A stretch of DNA of 54,679 nucleotides from Gammaproteobacteria bacterium (GCA_021731365.1 JAKFXL010000072.1:1-54679), one strand, 5' to 3'. Shown: positions 16,597 through 25,723, counted from the first letter of the stretch. A program made the numbers and translations. The notes: generated from the sequence alone by a model not told the origin.

Positions 16597-18747
16597 TTAC
16601 TTCTGGTAGAGGTCGATCAATTGCCCCACAACCTGTCGCAACGCCTTGAGTGCTTCGTTTTTGCCGGTGTAACCGGTATCGCGGCAGAGCTCAGCCCAAC
16701 TGTTTTTCTGTAACATTTTTTTTACCAGCAACGGTTGATATTCTAACGGCAACTTGGCGGCAATAAGGTGATGACGGGTTAGCTGCCATAGCGGCACAAT
16801 CACGGTCTCCAGACCCAGATTGGCGTGGGCAAAGGTGTGCAGGTCACGCCAATCATCAGTACTGAGTTGTAGTGGTGGTGAAGGCTCATGACGTTGCATC
16901 AAGGCTACGGCCAGTGTGGCATCAAGATCAGACAGCGGCTCTGCCAGTAGCGAGGGCAAGCGTAGATGGAAACGTTCGTGTGCCTGTTGGTGTAGCTGCT
17001 CTCCTGCCACGCTCAGTGGACGTACTACCAGCAGTGAGTGGCTGCCACTGCTCTGTTCGCGCTGTAGTCCGATGCGGATGGGAGTAAAGGCCAGCCGTTG
17101 CCAGAAGTGCAGCAGTTCGGGTGTGATGCCAAAGCTGGCACCAATAGCATCCAGGCCGTGGTGGTGTGCATCGGCAACGATCTTGCTGATCAGTGCTGAA
17201 CCAAAACCACAACGTTGCCGTTGCGGATGGATGGCGATACGCATGATACGGCGGTAGCTGAGTGTGGCCGCATCGGGTAAACCCACGTGGGCAGCCAGTG
17301 ACTGGGGTAACAGGTGGCCGTGCAGACGGCGGCTCCCTTCGTAGATCGCCTGGCTCAACGCCGCATCAAGCCCACCTTCATCAGCGACCAGTGCAGTCCC
17401 TACAATTAGCTCGCCGTGGCGTATGACGTAGACCGTTAAACCTGGGCTGTCGAGCAGTTGGCGCAGATCATTGGGGCGGGTACGGTAGTGGGCCAATACC
17501 AGCAGGCCAAAGAGTTGTGAGAGTATTGCCTCATCGTGCATTAACTGATCACGGTCGATGGTTTCAACCACACACTGTTCTGCTATCAAGCTGGCAAGTT
17601 GCGCATCACTGGCGATGGTGGCATTGAGCAGCAGGGCATCAAATATGGCGGCCTCAACTGGATCATCGATGGCCCAACGGATCGGTTGCTCCAACCGTAA
17701 TTGCTGGCCGCCGGGCATGGTGCGATGTAATGTTTCGCTGAAGCGTAATAAAAACCCACGGCCACTGCCTTCATATCCGTGCACTGTGGTGGCAAAGACG
17801 ATGCGGTTGTAGTGCTGCACGAGCGCGTTGAGCATCGGCGTGGGAATAGCGGCAGCCTCGTCGATCAGCAGCAGGTCGGTGGTGGGATGGGTCTGAAGCA
17901 ACTCATCGGGGGCGATGAACGTGAGTGTCGCACCACCATAGTTGAGTTGGCCGCGACTCAACTGTGCATCTGGCAATAGCCGCGCCGCCTGCTCAAACAG
18001 TGCGGCCGTGGCATCCAGACGTGGTGCGGTGACAGTAATACGACACATCCCCTCCCGCAGGAGCTGCGCCGCTGCAATACCAAGGGCAGCAGACTTGCCA
18101 CGACCACGATCAGAGAGCAGCACCGTCGGCCGTTTGCGATGGCCACGGGCAGTTTTAATAATGGCGGCAACGGCCAGTTGCTGATCAATTGTGCGGCAGG
18201 GCGGATCGATAAACCCCTCTGCTGGGAGTGGCCTCACTACCTCAACAGAGGGTAGCTCGCCCCCCTCCTTCACAATGTAGAGGCCTTGGGCCTGTTGTAG
18301 CCGTGTTATTAACCGCGTAATAAACCGACTGTTATCGATGGATGTCATCAAGCGGTGCGACTCTGGGTCAGGGGTGGTGGGCCAATGGGTCAATGGGGGG
18401 GTTAAAAGCAGCAACAGGCCACCACTTTTCACCACGCCCGAGACCGCCCCCAGGGCATCGGCATCAAGGCCAGCATGGGCATCATAGACTGCCATTGAAC
18501 ACTCGCTGCCCAGCACCTGCCTGCATTCGCTATTTTTAATCTGTCGCTGCCCTCTATTCATCGCCAGATTAGATACCCAGAGCTGATCTTCGGGTAATAC
18601 ATCCGCTGTCGCCGTCTCAGCCAACCGATGACACCAAGTCGCCGAGCCGCTCAGCCAGAGCAGTCGGCGATGTTGTGTAGCGCGGGCCACTGCACACAGT
18701 TGTGCGATGAAGTCTTCAAAGGAGTGCAAGGAGGGGGATTCAGACAT
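16597..18747 (-). CDS. tmcA: tRNA(Met) cytidine acetyltransferase TmcA
   Basis: TmcA makes N4-acetylcytidine at the wobble position of elongator tRNA-Met, using acetyl-CoA and ATP or GTP hydrolysis. The 716 residues comprise an N-terminal DUF1726 region, an RNA-helicase-like ATPase with Walker A LSDRGRGKSAALG and Walker [11 protein letters not shown], a GNAT acetyltransferase domain (RIAIHPQRQRCGFGSAL), and a C-terminal helical tRNA-binding part. Length and order are normal. It is divergent from the radical SAM gene across about 82 bases. Confidence 0.96.
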   Translation of the reverse strand: MSESPSLHSFEDFIAQLCAVARATQHRRLLWLSGSATWCHRLAETATADVLPEDQLWVSNLAMNRGQRQIKNSECRQVLGSECSMAVYDAHAGLDADALGAVSGVVKSGGLLLLLTPPLTHWPTTPDPESHRLMTSIDNSRFITRLITRLQQAQGLYIVKEGGELPSVEVVRPLPAEGFIDPPCRTIDQQLAVAAIIKTARGHRKRPTVLLSDRGRGKSAALGIAAAQLLREGMCRITVTAPRLDATAALFEQAARLLPDAQLSRGQLNYGGATLTFIAPDELLQTHPTTDLLLIDEAAAIPTPMLNALVQHYNRIVFATTVHGYEGSGRGFLLRFSETLHRTMPGGQQLRLEQPIRWAIDDPVEAAIFDALLLNATIASDAQLASLIAEQCVVETIDRDQLMHDEAILSQLFGLLVLAHYRTRPNDLRQLLDSPGLTVYVIRHGELIVGTALVADEGGLDAALSQAIYEGSRRLHGHLLPQSLAAHVGLPDAATLSYRRIMRIAIHPQRQRCGFGSALISKIVADAHHHGLDAIGASFGITPELLHFWQRLAFTPIRIGLQREQSSGSHSLLVVRPLSVAGEQLHQQAHERFHLRLPSLLAEPLSDLDATLAVALMQRHEPSPPLQLSTDDWRDLHTFAHANLGLETVIVPLWQLTRHHLIAAKLPLEYQPLLVKKMLQKNSWAELCRDTGYTGKNEALKALRQVVGQLIDLYQK

Positions 18748-18829
18748 GGCGAGAGATTAACAGCTGTTATAACGGCTTTAAACCACCAAAACCGGGTAAA
18801 ATGGCCTTTTCAGCGCAGACACCCCCGCC

Positions 18830-20338
18830 ATGTCCAATATTATTCTCAGCACACTCAATGCGCGTTACATCCATAGTGCCTTTGGTTTGCGCTACCTCAA
18901 GGCCAACATGGCGGAGCTGGCAGACGCCACCACGATCATTGAGTTCACCATTCATGAGCGCCCTATCGACGTTGTTGAGCGGCTACTACAGAGCCAACCA
19001 CGGATTATCGGATTGGGGGTATATATATGGAATATCGTCGAGCTCACCCAGGTGGTGGCGTTACTTAAGGAGGTCAGCCCAGAGACGCTGCTGGTACTGG
19101 GCGGCCCGGAAGTGAGTTTTGAACATGCGGCCCAGCCGATTGTAGGCATGGCCGATTATGTGATCTGCGGCCAGGGAGAGCAGGAGTGGGTGGAGCTCTG
19201 TCGTCTGCTGCTGGCGGGTGAGCGGCCCCGGCAGAAGATTATTAACGCCATTCCCCCCAGATTAGAGCAGCTCCAGATGCCCTACCACCTCTATAGCGAC
19301 GAGGATGTTGCCCACCGCATCCTCTATGTTGAGGCATCACGGGGCTGCCCGTTTAAGTGTGAGTTCTGCCTCTCGGCCCTTGATAAAACCGCCAAGCCGT
19401 TTGATCTGGAGCTATTTTTGGGCGAGATGGACAAGCTTTACCAGCGTGGTGCGCGGCACTTCAAATTTGTTGACCGCACGTTTAATCTCAAAATCGACTT
19501 CAGCATTCGCATCCTAGATTTTTTCCTGCAACGTCTTGATGACAAGCTATTCTTACATTTTGAGATCATTCCCGACCATCTGCCAGAGGCGCTAAAAACC
19601 GCCATTCAACGCTTTCCAGAGGGGACGCTGCAGTTTGAAATTGGTGTCCAGACCTTCAACCCCGAGGTGCAGGCGCTCATCAGCCGCAAACAGGACAACA
19701 ACAAAACCGCCGACAATCTGCGCTGGATTGCCGAACATACCCACGCCCACATCCATGCCGATCTGATCATCGGCCTGCCGGGCGAGGATATGGCCAGTTT
19801 TGCCCGTAGTTTCAACCGACTGGCGCAACTGGCACCCCACGAGATACAGGTCGGTATCCTCAAACGACTGCGTGGTTCCCCCATCATCCGCCACACCCCC
19901 GCGTTTGATATGCGCTACAACCCCAATCCACCCTACAACATCCTTAGCAACAATCTGATTGACTTTGCCACCTTGCAGCGACTCAACCGTTTTGCCCGTT
20001 ACTGGGACATGATCGCCAACTCCGGCCGTTTTCGGCAAACACTCCCCCTGTTACTGGCCGATGACCCGTTTGAATCTTTTATGGTGCTGAGTGATTGGCT
20101 TTTTAGTACCACCACCCAGACCCACCAGATTGCCCTCAAGCGGCTCTTTTTAATCCTTTACCAAGGGGGCGTAGAGGCGTTGAACATTACTGCCAGCACG
20201 CTTGAGGAGATGCTGATGATTGACTACGCCACCTCCGGCCTTAAGGGGATGCTGGTGCTCGATCCCGAACAGGCGGCGCGCCAAACGGAGGCAAATGCCA
20301 GTACGCGTCAGCAGCGCCATCGCCAAGTGGCTCTGTAA
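18830..20338 (+). CDS. B12-binding domain radical SAM protein (DUF4080 type)
   Basis: The 502 residues hold an N-terminal cobalamin-binding Rossmann domain (about 1-130, with GLGVYIWN and LGGPEVSFE). A radical SAM core follows with the cluster motif GCPFKCEFCLSA (CxxxCxxC). The C-terminal extension is of the DUF4080 type. Such enzymes use S-adenosylmethionine and B12 chemistry, often for methylation or rearrangement, but the substrate of this subgroup is unknown. It is followed by a ~160-base gap and the 58-codon gene. No RiPP biosynthesis partners are recognised nearby, so a link to that peptide is speculative. Confidence 0.92.
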   Translation: MSNIILSTLNARYIHSAFGLRYLKANMAELADATTIIEFTIHERPIDVVERLLQSQPRIIGLGVYIWNIVELTQVVALLKEVSPETLLVLGGPEVSFEHAAQPIVGMADYVICGQGEQEWVELCRLLLAGERPRQKIINAIPPRLEQLQMPYHLYSDEDVAHRILYVEASRGCPFKCEFCLSALDKTAKPFDLELFLGEMDKLYQRGARHFKFVDRTFNLKIDFSIRILDFFLQRLDDKLFLHFEIIPDHLPEALKTAIQRFPEGTLQFEIGVQTFNPEVQALISRKQDNNKTADNLRWIAEHTHAHIHADLIIGLPGEDMASFARSFNRLAQLAPHEIQVGILKRLRGSPIIRHTPAFDMRYNPNPPYNILSNNLIDFATLQRLNRFARYWDMIANSGRFRQTLPLLLADDPFESFMVLSDWLFSTTTQTHQIALKRLFLILYQGGVEALNITASTLEEMLMIDYATSGLKGMLVLDPEQAARQTEANASTRQQRHRQVAL

Positions 20339-20399
20339 TCCCATGTAATATAAAGAAAAATTTAAAATATTGGTGACCTCAAACTTGTCCCAACATTGT

Positions 20400-20421
20400 T
20401 ATAGTCAGCCTCTTAAAGAGG
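20400..20421 (+). promoter_or_regulatory. Possible promoter -10 and overlapping palindrome before the 58-codon gene
   Basis: A TATAGT hexamer at 20400-20405 is followed at 20409-20421 by the palindrome CCTCTT-A-AAGAGG, which is where transcription would begin. No good -35 is found at the right spacing. The rest of the ~160-base gap after the radical SAM gene shows nothing recognisable. Confidence 0.25.
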
Positions 20422-20501
20422 TGCTAAGGTATTACTCCCTTGGCCGGGGCGTGGTGTAGTTGGCCCAGATCCATCAACATCTACCCTAGGAAGCGATATA
20501 A

Positions 20502-20678
20502 ATGAAAAACAGCTACAACTATTCAGGTTTTTGCAAAAGCAGTTACTCTTTCACCGGCAAAAAAAATAGCGCTGGTGTGGTGGGCTCCTTTGAGAGTGCA
20601 CCGGTTGATAACTCAGCTTCACGGATCCCCCCTTACCTCGCTCAGACACCTGTCAGTCGTCAGATGAAGGGTAGCTAG
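20502..20678 (+). CDS. Small 58-residue protein of unknown function
   Basis: This short gene opens with MKNSYNYSGFCKSS, has a clear Shine-Dalgarno (AGGAAG, 8 bases before the ATG) and ends in RQMKGS. It is immediately followed by a perfect 15-bp hairpin, so it looks like a self-contained transcription unit. The peptide is rich in Ser, Tyr, Gly and Lys. An imperfect internal repeat (SYNYSG near residue 4, SYSFTG near residue 14) is visible. There is one Cys and no signal peptide or membrane segment. No family is recognised. It could be a real peptide or part of a regulatory RNA. Confidence 0.55.
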   Translation: MKNSYNYSGFCKSSYSFTGKKNSAGVVGSFESAPVDNSASRIPPYLAQTPVSRQMKGS

Positions 20679-20685
20679 CTGTTAT

Positions 20686-20720
20686 GGGTAAAACCTGCCC
20701 GGTCTGGGCAGGTTTTACCC
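20686..20720. terminator. Perfect 15-bp hairpin after the 58-codon gene
   Basis: GGGTAAAACCTGCCC and GGGCAGGTTTTACCC pair without mismatch around the 5-base loop GGTCT. The stem starts 7 bases after the stop codon. There is no T-run after it, but TTTT lies inside the descending arm, so it may be a terminator or an RNA-stabilising 3' structure. Confidence 0.6.
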
Positions 20721-20829
20721 AATATTGCAAAATTATCCCTGTTATTACAGACATTTCACCCCTCCCCGCTTGAATTTCAGTTTTTTACTATCACTTAAGG
20801 GTTGTTGTTACACCATATAAGGAAGCTTC

Positions 20830-21390
20830 ATGCAGCCGTCACGCCCATCGCTGGATATCGTCATCAGCCAATCAATTGCCATACTGGTTGATGGTAATAA
20901 TCTTGAGCGCAGCATTCATGACGAGGCGGGTGATACACAGACCATGCTCAATTTTGATACCTTGATCCCGCGGCTGCTGGGGAATCGCGGACTCAACCGG
21001 TTGATCTACTTTCGTGAAGGAAAACACATCTCCGCAAAACTTCAGGAGCGGCTGCACAATAACTTTCATGGCTCAGTACGCCCCTGCCACAAGTCGGCAG
21101 ATATCCCCCTGACCATCAATGCCACCCAGCTGGCGAGCAAGGTGGATACCATCATCATCATGTCAGGCGACTCCGACTATGTTGAGCTGGTGCGCCACCT
21201 GAAATCAGAAGGGGTGAGGGTCGAGATTGCCGCTGTGCCGCGCACCACCTCACGACTGCTGGTGGATGAGGCGGACTATTTTCATGAAATTACCCGAGAG
21301 GATTGGTTCAGCCTGCCCCAGAAAAAGGGTGGTCCCCGTGGTCCCTCCCGGCACTTTATTGCCCCTGTCGAGGTTAGCGAGCCAGAGTGA
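20830..21390 (+). CDS. NYN domain (LabA/DUF88-like) protein
   Basis: The 186-residue protein has a PIN-like NYN nuclease fold. It shows ILVDGNNLE (first acidic residue), KSADIPLTINA (DUF88/LabA hallmark with Asp) and MSGDSDYVELVRHLKSEG (the GDSD acidic pair). Related proteins are thought to be RNases, and LabA in cyanobacteria affects circadian gene expression. The substrate here is unknown. AAGGAAG precedes the ATG by 4 bases. It starts 109 bases after the hairpin of the 58-codon gene, so it is probably a separate transcript. Confidence 0.88.
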   Translation: MQPSRPSLDIVISQSIAILVDGNNLERSIHDEAGDTQTMLNFDTLIPRLLGNRGLNRLIYFREGKHISAKLQERLHNNFHGSVRPCHKSADIPLTINATQLASKVDTIIIMSGDSDYVELVRHLKSEGVRVEIAAVPRTTSRLLVDEADYFHEITREDWFSLPQKKGGPRGPSRHFIAPVEVSEPE

Positions 21391-21588
21391 TGTTCCGGAC
21401 CGGGTCTAATCTCCAGCCACTCAAAAAAGCTAATTGGTTTCTGTTGTGGCTAGAAAAATTATATTATTTATCAATAGGTAATATTTTTTTCTGGATTCGG
21501 TTTGGCGCTGGCCAACCGGGCCGGGAAAAAATGTCAATCTAGTGTAAAATGTGCCACGGATTTAATTGAAATGGATCGGGGAAAGTAG

Positions 21589-22494
21589 ATGAAATCAGTT
21601 TTAACGTTGTTAATCGCCATGACCGCAGCTATCGGGTTATTTGTCACGGGCATGGATGTCGCCGAGGCAAAACGGATGGGCGGAGGCAAATCCTTTGGTG
21701 GCAAATTCAATCAGAGCCAAAGTGTTAATCGTAACGCCACCGCTAATCAATCCCAAAAAGCGACCGCCGCACAGCAGAAAAACTCAAATCTCAAAGAGTC
21801 GTTTGCTAAAAAAGGGGGGCTGATGGGCATCCTGGGTGGCCTCGCCTTGGGTGGACTATTGGGCGCACTCTTTTTTGGGGGCGCGTTTGATGGCATCAAC
21901 TTCATGGATGTACTGCTGTTTGGGTTGGTTGCGTTCCTGATCTATAAATTTATGGCCAGTCGCGCCCGCCAGCAGCCCCAGCCCGCTGCGGCAACGGCCA
22001 ACAATCACTACAGTGCCCACAATGAGCAGGAGATCCCTCATCAGTCTGAGCAGGTCAGTGAGCAGCGTTATAACAATAGCAACGAAAGTGTCAGTGACGG
22101 CCCAAGCCTTGATGGTTTGCGCAGTGCGGTGCCAAAGGGGTTTGATCAGGCCGCGTTTATTGATGGCGCCAAAAACTGTTTTGTGCGGCTGCAAAAGTCG
22201 TGGGATGAGGGGGATCTGGCTGACATCCGCCAGTTCACTACTGACCATGTGTTTGGTGAAATCCAGGACCAGTTCCGTAGCCGCAATGGTAGTTCAGAGA
22301 CAGAAGTGGTTGATCTGAATGCTGAACTGCTCAGCGCCAATGACCTTGGCTCCAAGCAGGAGGCGATTGTACTGTTTAAGGCCGAGCTGCGTGAGGATGG
22401 CAATAATATTCACGTGGACGAGGTGTGGCATTTTGTTAAGGCACGCAACAGCGCTAACTGGCAGCTGGAGGGGATCCAGCAGGTTGCGGGATAA
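21589..22494 (+). CDS. Tim44-like domain membrane protein
   Basis: The 301-residue protein has a signal-like N-terminus ending near AEAKRMGGGKSFGG and a Gln/Asn/Ser-rich linker. A glycine-rich membrane segment pair follows (about residues 78-125, with GGLALGGLLGALFFGG). The C-terminal Tim44-like domain spans about residues 180-300 (FLDGAKNCFVRLQ-like, WDEGDLADIRQFTT, VWHFVK). The Tim44 fold in mitochondria tethers Hsp70 to the translocon. Bacterial homologues are membrane proteins of unclear role. A strong terminator follows. Confidence 0.9.
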   Translation: MKSVLTLLIAMTAAIGLFVTGMDVAEAKRMGGGKSFGGKFNQSQSVNRNATANQSQKATAAQQKNSNLKESFAKKGGLMGILGGLALGGLLGALFFGGAFDGINFMDVLLFGLVAFLIYKFMASRARQQPQPAAATANNHYSAHNEQEIPHQSEQVSEQRYNNSNESVSDGPSLDGLRSAVPKGFDQAAFIDGAKNCFVRLQKSWDEGDLADIRQFTTDHVFGEIQDQFRSRNGSSETEVVDLNAELLSANDLGSKQEAIVLFKAELREDGNNIHVDEVWHFVKARNSANWQLEGIQQVAG

Positions 22495-22542
22495 TCGACT
22501 GAGCTAACAGAGATGGTGACTCTGTCACTGTGGCGAATATGG

Positions 22543-22579
22543 AAAACCCGGCAGCCTGAAACAGGCTTCCGGGTTTTTT
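22543..22579. terminator. Bidirectional intrinsic terminator
   Basis: AACCCGG-c-AGCCTG pairs with CAGGCT-t-CCGGGTT (13 pairs with one mismatch) around an AAA loop. It has TTTTTT on the right and AAAA on the left. It lies between the convergent Tim44-like and flavodoxin genes and probably serves both. Confidence 0.88.
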
Positions 22580-22605
22580 GTTGTTACATGGGTTTGGTTG
22601 GCTGT

Positions 22606-23199
22606 TTACGAGTGGCTGGTGGCGTTGGTGCTCCAGCGCTTTGTAACCTCGGCAATGCGCTTGCCAAACAGTCGTGCAGTATCAAGGTCGCCCGGCAGCG
22701 GCCCTTCGGTGGTGCTGGCGTCGGAGGGTGACTGGGCCATCAAGCCACTGGATGACCCTAGAAAGTTGATGTCGTTGCGTTGTGCTGCCTTGTTGTTGGA
22801 GGGCAGCATGCCGGTGCCTGCCCAGACCATGCCGTGTTGCATCGCCAGGGTGAAGAGATAATGCAGGGCGAGCTCTTTGTCGCCATTCATGGAGGCTGAA
22901 TTGGTAAATCCGGCCCCTATTTTGTCCTTCCATGTTTGCTTGATCCAGTCCTTGCTGCTGGCGTCGGCAAACTTTTTAAACTGCCAGGAGACGCTGCCCA
23001 TGTAGGTGGGGGAGCCAAAGATCACACCATTGGCGGTGGCCAGGGTGTTCCAATCGGCCGCTGTTAATTCACCTTCACTGTTGATGGCCAGCAGGTTAGC
23101 GCTGATATCGGCAACAGCGGCTGCACCGGCGTGAATGGCTTCGGCCTGTTTTTGGGTATGGCCGTAGCCGCTATGGTAAACAATGGCAATGCTGGTCAT
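22606..23199 (-). CDS. Flavodoxin-family NAD(P)H:quinone oxidoreductase (WrbA-like)
   Basis: The 197-residue flavodoxin fold has the FMN phosphate loop VYHSGYGHTQKQAE at the N-terminus, and GSPTYMGSVSWQFKKFAD around residues 62-79, which are typical of the WrbA/flavodoxin_2 group. Such enzymes make two-electron reductions of quinones. GGAG lies 8 bases before the ATG. It is the last gene of a minus-strand cluster with pirin, CDGSH and DoxX genes, each starting shortly after the previous one. That suggests a redox or electrophile-response operon. Confidence 0.88.
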   Translation of the reverse strand: MTSIAIVYHSGYGHTQKQAEAIHAGAAAVADISANLLAINSEGELTAADWNTLATANGVIFGSPTYMGSVSWQFKKFADASSKDWIKQTWKDKIGAGFTNSASMNGDKELALHYLFTLAMQHGMVWAGTGMLPSNNKAAQRNDINFLGSSSGLMAQSPSDASTTEGPLPGDLDTARLFGKRIAEVTKRWSTNATSHS

Positions 23200-23231
23200 G
23201 TGATACTCCTTTTGGTGGGTTGAACATCCGT

Positions 23232-23957
23232 TTAATCGACAAAGGGTCCGTGCTGGAAAATAGGTTCGCCGTGTGGCACACCAAGGCAGAGCATTAGCTG
23301 ACTGGCCATCTCTGCCTGGATATGGACCACTGTTTCACTATCGATGAAGGCGGCGTCGGCCTGGGCATAACGTATACCGTTAATATCAATGACCCCTTCC
23401 ACAACATAGAGCAATCCACGCATCTGCGGGGCGATGGTCTCGCTGTAGTGGGCGTTGGCATCCATCTGGATATGGGCATAACGCACGGCTGTTAACAGCT
23501 GTAGCGGTGAGCCGGCTCCAACGATGGTTTTGACCCGTCCCCCCTCAAACATCTGAACCGGGAAGTCACCGTGGTTCACCTGCTGATAGCTGGGGTCGCT
23601 CTGTTTAAGTCGTTTGGGCAGATTGATCCAGAGCTGAATGCCACGGGTGGCAGCGCTATCGTTTGGCATCTCTGAGTGGGTTATTCCGCGTCCGGCGGTA
23701 AACCGTTGTGCGCCCCCCACTTCAACGGTGGAGCTGTTGCCAAGATTATCGCTATGTTTGACAGAGCCGCTGAAGAGATAAGTCAGCCCCTCAAAGCCGC
23801 GGTGTGGGTGTTCAGGAAAGCCGTTGCCAGGGGTGATGGTGAAATCATCCCACAAAACAATGGGGTCATAGTTACGAAAACTGGCGATGGGCATCAGGCG
23901 CGCGATGGCGACACCTGCCCCCTCCTCCATTTGCTGTGCGGGGTATTTGCTGATCAT
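23232..23957 (-). CDS. Pirin family protein
   Basis: The 241-residue bicupin has the pirin metal ligands in HPHRGFE (two His) and ITHSEM (His and Glu), and the usual FTAGRGITHSEM context. Bacterial pirins include quercetin dioxygenases and redox-sensing proteins. The enzymatic activity of this one is not determined. A purine-rich GGAGAGG lies just before the start. It sits upstream of the flavodoxin gene with a 32-base gap, in the same probable operon. Confidence 0.92.
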   Translation of the reverse strand: MISKYPAQQMEEGAGVAIARLMPIASFRNYDPIVLWDDFTITPGNGFPEHPHRGFEGLTYLFSGSVKHSDNLGNSSTVEVGGAQRFTAGRGITHSEMPNDSAATRGIQLWINLPKRLKQSDPSYQQVNHGDFPVQMFEGGRVKTIVGAGSPLQLLTAVRYAHIQMDANAHYSETIAPQMRGLLYVVEGVIDINGIRYAQADAAFIDSETVVHIQAEMASQLMLCLGVPHGEPIFQHGPFVD

Positions 23958-24030
23958 GAAGAGCCTCTCCTTTTATCTCTCCCTCCCATGCCCCCTCTGC
24001 CTGATGGCGGGAGGGGGGCTGCAAAAGGGG

Positions 24031-24267
24031 TTAATCGTTGTGGCTGCCGTCACAATACGGCAGGTTTTTGCTCTTGCCACAGCCGCATACCCGCAGGGTG
24101 GTATCCTCTTTTGCCTCATACTTCATCGGCTGGATAGGCGGGCTGCTGTTGAAGTGGGAGCCGTCACAAAAGGGTTCACGACCGGTTTTGCCACACATGC
24201 AGAGGCGGGCGCTGTCACCAGCGTTGAGTGTGACCTTGTGGGGAGTGCCTTTGTCGTAAAGTGCCAT
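24031..24267 (-). CDS. CDGSH iron-sulfur domain protein (two CDGSH motifs)
   Basis: The 78-residue protein has two CDGSH zinc-finger-like cassettes, CMCGKTGREPFCDGSH and CGCGKSKNLPYCDGSH. Each can hold a 2Fe-2S cluster with Cys3-His ligation. Such MitoNEET-like proteins are redox or cluster-transfer proteins. It is soluble, with no signal or membrane segment. It lies between the DoxX and pirin genes on the same strand. Confidence 0.94.
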   Translation of the reverse strand: MALYDKGTPHKVTLNAGDSARLCMCGKTGREPFCDGSHFNSSPPIQPMKYEAKEDTTLRVCGCGKSKNLPYCDGSHND

Positions 24268-24302
24268 TTGTGGTTTTTCCTTGGTGATAAAAAGGTAAAA
24301 GT

Positions 24303-24719
24303 TTAGACCAAGGAGGCGCTGCGTGTGTGGTTATCTTGCGGCTGTGGTTGGCGGCGGGCATCAATGCTCAGCCTCCCCGCGCCGTGGGCCGTGATAAACA
24401 GCAGGCCACCGGCGATGGCGAGATTTTTCATGAACATCAGCGACTGTATCTGGTCAGCAAGGTTGTTGTGAAAAATAGCCGCCGCCACAATCGTGAATCC
24501 AGCCAGCAACCCGGCGGCTGTCCGTGCCTGCCAGCCAAATAGCAGTGCCAGCCCGCCGCCAAGCTCCAGCAGGATGACCGCTGGCAGGAGTATGCCGGGC
24601 ACCCCCATGGCTTCCATCCACCCTTGCGTGGCGGTGTAGCCACCAATCTTACCGATGGCGGCGATGATAAATATGGGCGCTATTAACAGGCGGCCGAGTA
24701 GTGTTGTGTATCTATCCAT
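24303..24719 (-). CDS. DoxX family membrane protein
   Basis: The 138-residue protein has four predicted membrane helices and DoxX hallmarks (LIAPIFIIAAIGKIGG near the N-terminus, MKNLAIAGGLL near residue 105). Relatives are linked to thiosulfate:quinone oxidoreductase or to membrane oxidoreductase complexes. The chosen ATG follows AGGAG by 7 bases, and a longer in-frame reading of 16 residues lacks such a site. It is the first gene of the minus-strand redox cluster and is divergent from the LysR regulator. Confidence 0.88.
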   Translation of the reverse strand: MDRYTTLLGRLLIAPIFIIAAIGKIGGYTATQGWMEAMGVPGILLPAVILLELGGGLALLFGWQARTAAGLLAGFTIVAAAIFHNNLADQIQSLMFMKNLAIAGGLLFITAHGAGRLSIDARRQPQPQDNHTRSASLV

Positions 24720-24757
24720 CTGTGTTCTCCTGATCTGTTGGTTAAGTGTGTAGCTAT

Positions 24758-24768
24758 TATGAGTCATA
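24758..24768. promoter_or_regulatory. Palindrome in the DoxX/LysR divergent region
   Basis: TATGA-G-TCATA is a perfect 5-1-5 palindrome in the 95-base gap between two divergent genes. LysR regulators usually bind partly palindromic T-N11-A sites in such gaps, so it is a candidate operator for the adjacent LysR protein. The A/T-rich surroundings make chance occurrence easy. Confidence 0.3.
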
Positions 24769-24814
24769 TTTTCTGATATAAAAGCGCAAAAAATAGTGTA
24801 TATTAATCTAAATT

Positions 24815-25723
24815 ATGAATAGATCAGCCATCAAAGCCCCCCGTACTACCCTCGACCAATGGCGGATTCTGCAGGCCGTGGTGGATGCGGGTGGATATGC
24901 CCAGGCGGCAGAGCGGCTCCACCGTAGCCAGTCCGCCGTCAGTTATGCCGTGGCCAAACTCCAGGCGCAGCTGGGGGTGCCACTGCTGGAGATTCATGGG
25001 CGCAAGGCGGAGCTGACCAAAATGGGGGAGACGCTGTTGCGCCGCTCACGGCAACTACTGGGGGATGCGGCGGAGCTGGAGCAGCTGGCCCATAGCCTGG
25101 AACAGGGGTGGGAGGCGGAGGTGGTATTGGTGGTGGATGCTGCCTACCCCAGTAGCACCTTGATGCAGGTACTCAAACAGTTTGCCTCCGATTGCCCCAA
25201 TACCCATGTGCGGCTGGAGGAGGTGGTGCTCTCGGGGGCCGATGAGGCGCTACTGGAGGGGCGGGCAGATCTGGTGGTGGCCTCGCAAGTGCCGCAAGGA
25301 TTTCTCGGAGACCCACTGCTGGAGGTGGAGTTTATCGCCGTTGCCCACCGTGACCACCCGTTGCATCGTAGTGTAGAGCCGCTCACCACCGAACTGCTGA
25401 GACGGGAGCTACAGGTGGTGATCCGCGACTCGGGGCTTTATCTCAACCGCAGCAGCGGCTGGCTCGGGTCAGAGTACCGCTGGACAGTCAGCAGTATCGA
25501 AACGGCGGTAGTGGCCGTGAGCAGCGGTCTGGGGTTTAGCTGGTTGCCACAGCATCAGATAGAGACAGAGCTGGCGCAAGGCATACTCGTACCGCTGCCC
25601 CTGCGTGAAGGGGGGCGAAAGTTAGGGTTGATGCATCTGGTGTTTGGGCGGAGTGAGGCGACGGGGCCCGCCACGCAGCGGTTGGCACAACTGTTTAAAG
25701 AGGTGGCAAACCATGGTCGTTGA
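24815..25723 (+). CDS. LysR-type transcriptional regulator
   Basis: The 302 residues have an N-terminal winged helix (about 15-75, with [25 protein letters not shown]) and a two-lobe substrate-binding domain (about 100-295). It is divergent from the DoxX/CDGSH/pirin/flavodoxin cluster, which makes it the likely regulator of that cluster. The effector is unknown. Its stop codon overlaps the next gene, so the two are translationally linked. Confidence 0.92.
   Translation: MNRSAIKAPRTTLDQWRILQAVVDAGGYAQAAERLHRSQSAVSYAVAKLQAQLGVPLLEIHGRKAELTKMGETLLRRSRQLLGDAAELEQLAHSLEQGWEAEVVLVVDAAYPSSTLMQVLKQFASDCPNTHVRLEEVVLSGADEALLEGRADLVVASQVPQGFLGDPLLEVEFIAVAHRDHPLHRSVEPLTTELLRRELQVVIRDSGLYLNRSSGWLGSEYRWTVSSIETAVVAVSSGLGFSWLPQHQIETELAQGILVPLPLREGGRKLGLMHLVFGRSEATGPATQRLAQLFKEVANHGR

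Noticed and set aside
4022-21545. Identical 12-base string TCAATCTAGTGT at 4022-4033 and 21534-21545
   Set aside because: In a window this long, many 12-base matches are expected by chance (dozens by a simple count), and the contexts differ.
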